Positions 6,371 to 9,013 of a DNA stretch of 9,013 nt are shown piece by piece. How positions within the stretch are numbered: position 1 is the stretch's first letter; every line of letters starts with the position of its first letter. The position numbers and the translations under genes are program-made. The notes under the pieces were generated by a model that did not search any database, had not been told where the DNA came from, and saw only the letters and a program-made list of their open reading frames with translations. Location of the stretch: the NCBI GenBank assembly GCA_028710655.1, contig JAQTTS010000072.1:1-9013 (forward strand), in the 5' to 3' direction. The stretch is from Dehalococcoidales bacterium (GTDB lineage: Bacteria > Chloroflexota > Dehalococcoidia > Dehalococcoidales > UBA5760).

Positions 6371-7708
6371 CTACCCGGCGACGGGCAAGGTAAAGGCAAA
6401 GCGGCTGCCCCGGTCTGGTTCGCTCCGGACCTCAATCTTACCGCCGTGGGCTTCAACCAGTCTTTTGGTAATGGTAAGCCCCAGCCCGCTACCGCCGGTA
6501 GCCCTGGTGCGGGACTTGTCCACCCGGTAGAAACGCTCAAAGATATTGGGCAGGTCACTGGCTGGGATGCCTTCGCCGGTATCAGCTACGGCAACCTCTA
6601 CCCAGTCGTTATGCTGGCTGGCACTAACCGTGATACTGCCTCCTTTATTTGTGTAGGCTACTGCGTTCTCCAGCAGGTTGGACAAGACCTGACTGATCCG
6701 GTGGGAGTCAATATCAACCTGAGGCAAATCATCAGGCAGGCTGGTGGACAGTGATATCTCCTTTTCTGCCGCCTTGGCCCGGATACCGGCCGCCGCCTTT
6801 TGAATTAATCCCGCCACGTTTTCGGCCTGGCGTGTCAGCTTCAGCTCACCCGCTTCGGCAAGGCTTAGCTCTTGAAGGTCATCGACCAGCCGTGATAACA
6901 GGGCAGCCTCTTCATTGAGGGAACGAATTGTGTCCGGATCCGGCTCTATCACCCCGTCACGGACTGCTTCCAGGTAACCTCTTAGATTGGAAAGTGGGGT
7001 CCTCAATTCGTGGGCGACGTCGGCCACGATATTCTGTCGCAGTTGTATGTCACGTTCCAGGTCACCGGCCATAGAATTGAAGGCCCGTGCCAGTTCGCCC
7101 ATCTCTCCCCTGTCTTTAACGGCTACCCGTTGAGAAAGGTCACCCTCGCCCAGCCGCCGGGCGGCCAGGGTGAGTGTCTTAACCGGTTCTGAAATTCGCC
7201 GTGATAGGAAAAAGGTAATCGCCAGGGCAATGCCGGCGGCGATTAAGCCCCCCCAGATGGTGTATCGAATTATCGGTGCCGAAAGCCGCATCAGAGAGAT
7301 GGGATCCGCAGCCGAACCGGGGCTGATGTATAACATGCCCAGAGTATCTTCTGTCCACGGTTCAGATATCACTCTACCCGGGAAGTCAGGATGGTACTGA
7401 TCTCCCAAAAGTTCCCCTTCCGAATCGGCGACCACTGTTCCGCCAGTGTCGGTCAGTATAATCCGCCGGCCATATAGGTTGCCTCCCTGTTCCACAAAGG
7501 GCTGAATACCTTCCCATCCTCCCCACTGATAGTAATAACGGGACAGCTCAAATACCATCCTGCCGGCAAGAACCTGATTGGTATGCTCCTCAAGGCGGAG
7601 GATTTCCATCTGAGTTCTCTGGTAGATAAAGATGGATGTTGAGCCGATAGTTACCAGTATTACCGAGATGAAGGCAATTATGAGACGGAATCTCAGACTG
7701 TGTATCAC
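6371..7708 (-). CDS. Membrane sensor histidine kinase, BaeS/ResE-like
   Basis: This 445-residue kinase of the HisKA class phosphorylates the partner regulator encoded just upstream. It has TM1 at about 9-29, an extracytoplasmic sensor domain at about 30-147, TM2 at about 148-168, a HAMP linker at about 169-222 ([21 protein letters not shown]), an H-box with phospho-acceptor His233 ([10 protein letters not shown]), and an HATPase_c domain with N-box Asn348 (LLENAVAYT), G1 DTGEGI at 376-381, F-box FERFYR and G2 GGSGLGL at 405-411. The sensor domain has a Tyr/Trp-rich stretch ([11 protein letters not shown], 57-67), then [20 protein letters not shown], which resembles the small alpha/beta sensors of BaeS-type kinases. 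The start is GTG, overlapping the regulator's stop by 4 nt (GTGA), with AGGAG 4 nt before it. The ligand is unknown; the adjoining exporter suggests membrane damage or an antimicrobial signal. Confidence 0.95.
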   Translation of the reverse strand: MIHSLRFRLIIAFISVILVTIGSTSIFIYQRTQMEILRLEEHTNQVLAGRMVFELSRYYYQWGGWEGIQPFVEQGGNLYGRRIILTDTGGTVVADSEGELLGDQYHPDFPGRVISEPWTEDTLGMLYISPGSAADPISLMRLSAPIIRYTIWGGLIAAGIALAITFFLSRRISEPVKTLTLAARRLGEGDLSQRVAVKDRGEMGELARAFNSMAGDLERDIQLRQNIVADVAHELRTPLSNLRGYLEAVRDGVIEPDPDTIRSLNEEAALLSRLVDDLQELSLAEAGELKLTRQAENVAGLIQKAAAGIRAKAAEKEISLSTSLPDDLPQVDIDSHRISQVLSNLLENAVAYTNKGGSITVSASQHNDWVEVAVADTGEGIPASDLPNIFERFYRVDKSRTRATGGSGLGLTITKRLVEAHGGKIEVRSEPDRGSRFAFTLPVAG

Positions 7709-8394
7709 TTCTCTCCTATAGACAGCTTGTAGCCAGCTCCGTACACTGTCCTTATCCGTACGGAGTGATTGTCCTTTATTTTAAGCTTGCGGCGCAGATT
7801 GAGGATATGAACGTCAATAGTGCGGTCGAAGCCATCAAAATCGTAGCCCAGGGCCTTCTCGATAAGCTGCCCCCGGCTGAAGACCCTGTCCGGCTCCTTG
7901 GCGAGAACGCTGAGGAGCTTGAATTCAACCGGGGTGAGACTGAGTGCCTTGCTTGACAGGAACGCCTCGTGTCTGTTGAAGTCAAGGATAAGCTCGCCCT
8001 GCTTAATCTCGTTGGGGCCACGCTCTCCCGGGAGGCGCCTGAGCACTGCCCGTACCCTGGCGGCCAGCTCTCTAGGACTGAAAGGCTTGGTCACGTAATC
8101 GTCTGCTCCCAGGTTCAAACCGGTTAGCTTGTCCCGGTCGGTTGCCCGGGCGGTAAGCATGATAATCGGTACGTCTGATTCAGCCCTCAGGGTACGGCAG
8201 ACCTGGAGGCCGTCAATACCGGGCAGCATCAGATCCAGGACGATCAGGTCAGGGCGGCTCTCCCGGGCCAGGCGTAGGGCCTCTATACCATCATAAGCGG
8301 TAAAGACCCGATAACCATCCCGCTTAAGATAAAGCCCGACCAGTTCCACCGTTTTGGCATCATCGTCAACGACCAGAACCCTTTTCCCTGTCAT
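7705..8394 (-). CDS. OmpR/PhoB-family response regulator
   Basis: This 229-residue DNA-binding regulator is activated by phosphorylation from the overlapping kinase. The receiver domain (about 4-118) has the acidic pocket Asp10/Asp11, phospho-acceptor Asp54 ([13 protein letters not shown]), Thr81 (MLTARA) and Lys103 ([13 protein letters not shown]). The C-terminal winged-helix domain (about 128-226) has the transactivation-loop region [22 protein letters not shown], the recognition helix [14 protein letters not shown] (191-204) and the wing [12 protein letters not shown]. All hallmark residues are present and the length is standard. The start is ATG with only a weak ribosome site in front (AGAG). 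A likely autoregulatory box lies 73 nt upstream. By subfamily it sits with PhoP/WalR/BaeR-like regulators; sequence alone does not separate them. Confidence 0.96.
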   Translation of the reverse strand: MTGKRVLVVDDDAKTVELVGLYLKRDGYRVFTAYDGIEALRLARESRPDLIVLDLMLPGIDGLQVCRTLRAESDVPIIMLTARATDRDKLTGLNLGADDYVTKPFSPRELAARVRAVLRRLPGERGPNEIKQGELILDFNRHEAFLSSKALSLTPVEFKLLSVLAKEPDRVFSRGQLIEKALGYDFDGFDRTIDVHILNLRRKLKIKDNHSVRIRTVYGAGYKLSIGEK

Positions 8395-8453
8395 CTCTGT
8401 ACTCTGTCAGTAATTCAAGTATGTTTATATGTAGTATAGTCTTTTTATCTTAC

Positions 8454-8483
8454 CTTATAACACAAATGTTAAGAAATTGTTAA
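8454..8483 (-). promoter_or_regulatory. Candidate promoter of the regulator-kinase operon
   Basis: On the - strand TTAACA (8483-8478) is followed after 18 nt by TATAAG (8459-8454), respectively close to the -35 and -10 consensus of housekeeping sigma factors. Both half-sites of the direct-repeat box fall on and just after this -35, so a bound regulator would directly affect polymerase. Other -10-like hexamers occur nearby (GATAAA at 8449-8444, and TATACT further down), so the exact start point is uncertain. Confidence 0.45.
8467..8483 (-). promoter_or_regulatory. Direct-repeat regulator box upstream of the regulator gene
   Basis: On the + strand it reads TGTTAA-GAAAT-TGTTAA; in transcription direction, TTAACA-ATTTC-TTAACA. 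This fits the published WalR site (TGTWAH-N5-TGTWAH) and the Bacillus PhoP site (tandem TT[ACT]ACA about 5 bp apart), which are near reverse complements. It lies 73 nt before the regulator's ATG and has a twin at 6290-6306. Autoregulation by the encoded OmpR-family protein is the simplest reading. Confidence 0.65.
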
Positions 8484-8510
8484 ATTTTGATGTCCGGTAC
8501 CCTTTCTATC

Positions 8511-8550
8511 AAATAAATTAAATGGGGAGAGGAGAATACTCTCCTCTCCC
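8511..8550 (-). terminator. Rho-independent terminator of the small secreted-protein gene
   Basis: A perfect 11-bp inverted repeat, GGGAGAGGAGA (8525-8535) and TCTCCTCTCCC (8540-8550), encloses a 4-nt loop. On the - strand it is followed by CATTTAATTTATTT, a U-rich though interrupted tail. The + strand has no T-run after it, so it acts on leftward transcripts. It lies 50 nt after the stop of the secreted-protein gene and before the regulator's promoter, and so separates the two transcription units. Confidence 0.75.
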
Positions 8551-8599
8551 GCTCGCATGACCCAACCCCGGCGAAGCTTCTCCCGCGAGAGCTTTGGAG

Positions 8600-9013
8600 C
8601 TATGGTGTGGGGTTAGCTTCCCACCGGTTACTCCGATCACCGGGGCAGCAGGGGCCGAAGGCCGCTCCAGGTTGACCGCAACCGGGGTTACCAGTGTGGA
8701 TGCCAAAACCACCCAGATCCATCTCAGGTCTAGCCTGCCACCACTCCTTGAACTGTTCGGCTTCTTCCTGGGTCAACCTCCCCTGCTCTATCAGTTTCTC
8801 CAGGCGGTTATTCAGAGCGTCATCCATCATCTCGCTTCGGACCTCGGCAAAGGCTGTCTCAAGCTCCGACTGTTCGATGCCCAGCTTCTCTGCGAGTCGC
8901 TCGATCAGTGTCCCTCCCGGCTGGGGATTGACCTCATCTTCCTCCTGAGCAAAGACCGACCCGGCCAGAATACCGGTCAGCGCCACGGCAGTTACTAACG
9001 GGATAACGAATTT
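8600..9013 (-). CDS. Small secreted helical protein with a Cys-containing tail (5' end outside the window)
   Basis: The reading frame is open to the window edge, where it begins KFVIPLVTAVALTGILAGSVFA and then QEEDE. That is the end of a signal peptide with a plausible cleavage after VFA, so the real start lies beyond 9013 and the internal GTG at 8986 is not it. The 137 visible residues continue as two amphipathic helical blocks: TLIERLAEKLGIEQSELETAFAEVR, then NRLEKLIEQGRLTQEEAEQFKEWWQARPE. A Gly/Pro-rich tail follows with Cys at GCG and GPCC. The EQGRLTQEEAEQ pattern is like small exported DUF2680-type proteins and recalls the LTxxQ proteins related to Spy, but assignment is tentative. It is followed by its own terminator. 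Location outside the membrane and the neighbouring stress-type two-component system suggest a cell-envelope role; function is unproven. Confidence 0.8.
   Translation of the reverse strand, partial: KFVIPLVTAVALTGILAGSVFAQEEDEVNPQPGGTLIERLAEKLGIEQSELETAFAEVRSEMMDDALNNRLEKLIEQGRLTQEEAEQFKEWWQARPEMDLGGFGIHTGNPGCGQPGAAFGPCCPGDRSNRWEANPTP

Noticed and set aside
8571..8602. Imperfect stem AAGCTTCTC/GAGAGCTT near the end of the secreted-protein gene
   Set aside because: It has a bulge, lies partly before the gene end and has no U-rich tail. The perfect 11-bp hairpin at 8525-8550 is the better terminator.
8600..8986. Secreted protein starting at the internal GTG (8986)
   Set aside because: The frame continues to the window edge with KFVIPLVTA, which completes a normal signal peptide. 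The GTG codes for an internal Val and would remove the basic and half the hydrophobic region.
8594..8998. 134-codon + strand frame opposite the small secreted protein
   Set aside because: The - strand frame has a signal peptide, helical pattern and terminator. The + frame has none of these and only mirrors its codon bias.

Overview
The window holds two unrelated gene blocks that converge near position 2550. On the + strand (1-2521) is a compact acyl-CoA carbon-skeleton operon: the catalytic subunit of a two-subunit methylmalonyl-CoA mutase, its separate B12-binding small subunit, and methylmalonyl-CoA epimerase. Together they interconvert (S)- and (R)-methylmalonyl-CoA and succinyl-CoA, linking propionyl-CoA to the TCA cycle.

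On the - strand (9013 down to 2594) is a membrane-stress/efflux locus. Read in the direction of transcription it contains: a small secreted helical protein cut by the window edge; its terminator hairpin; an OmpR-family response regulator and an overlapping BaeS/ResE-like sensor kinase; a 380-nt stretch with one or two very small ORFs (a 32-aa single-span membrane peptide and, after an in-frame TAG, 41 more codons); and a three-gene MacAB/YknXYZ-type ABC export operon (adaptor, ATPase, FtsX-type permease) whose genes overlap by 4 nt.

The strongest new observation is a pair of nearly identical 17-bp direct repeats (half-site period 11 bp), one upstream of the regulator-kinase operon (8467-8483) and one upstream of the small-ORF/efflux operon (6290-6306). 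They match in 15 of 17 positions and point the same way relative to transcription. Their form, two 6-bp half-sites with 5 bp between, is that recognised by PhoP/WalR-type OmpR-family regulators. The likely reading is that the regulator controls itself and the exporter. A second link is a short helical motif (EQG-x-[ML]-T-x-E-x-AE) shared by an unusual Gln-rich insertion in the adaptor and the small secreted protein. The whole resembles, by analogy only, the enterobacterial BaeSR-Spy-Mdt arrangement.

Organism: a bacterium of moderate GC. The split mutase, the general flavour of the proteins and the adaptor-exporter set with no outer-membrane channel gene in view suggest an anaerobic Chloroflexota (Dehalococcoidia-like) genome. 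This is an inference from recognition, not a proven assignment. No tRNA, rRNA, CRISPR array, insertion sequence or phage gene was seen.
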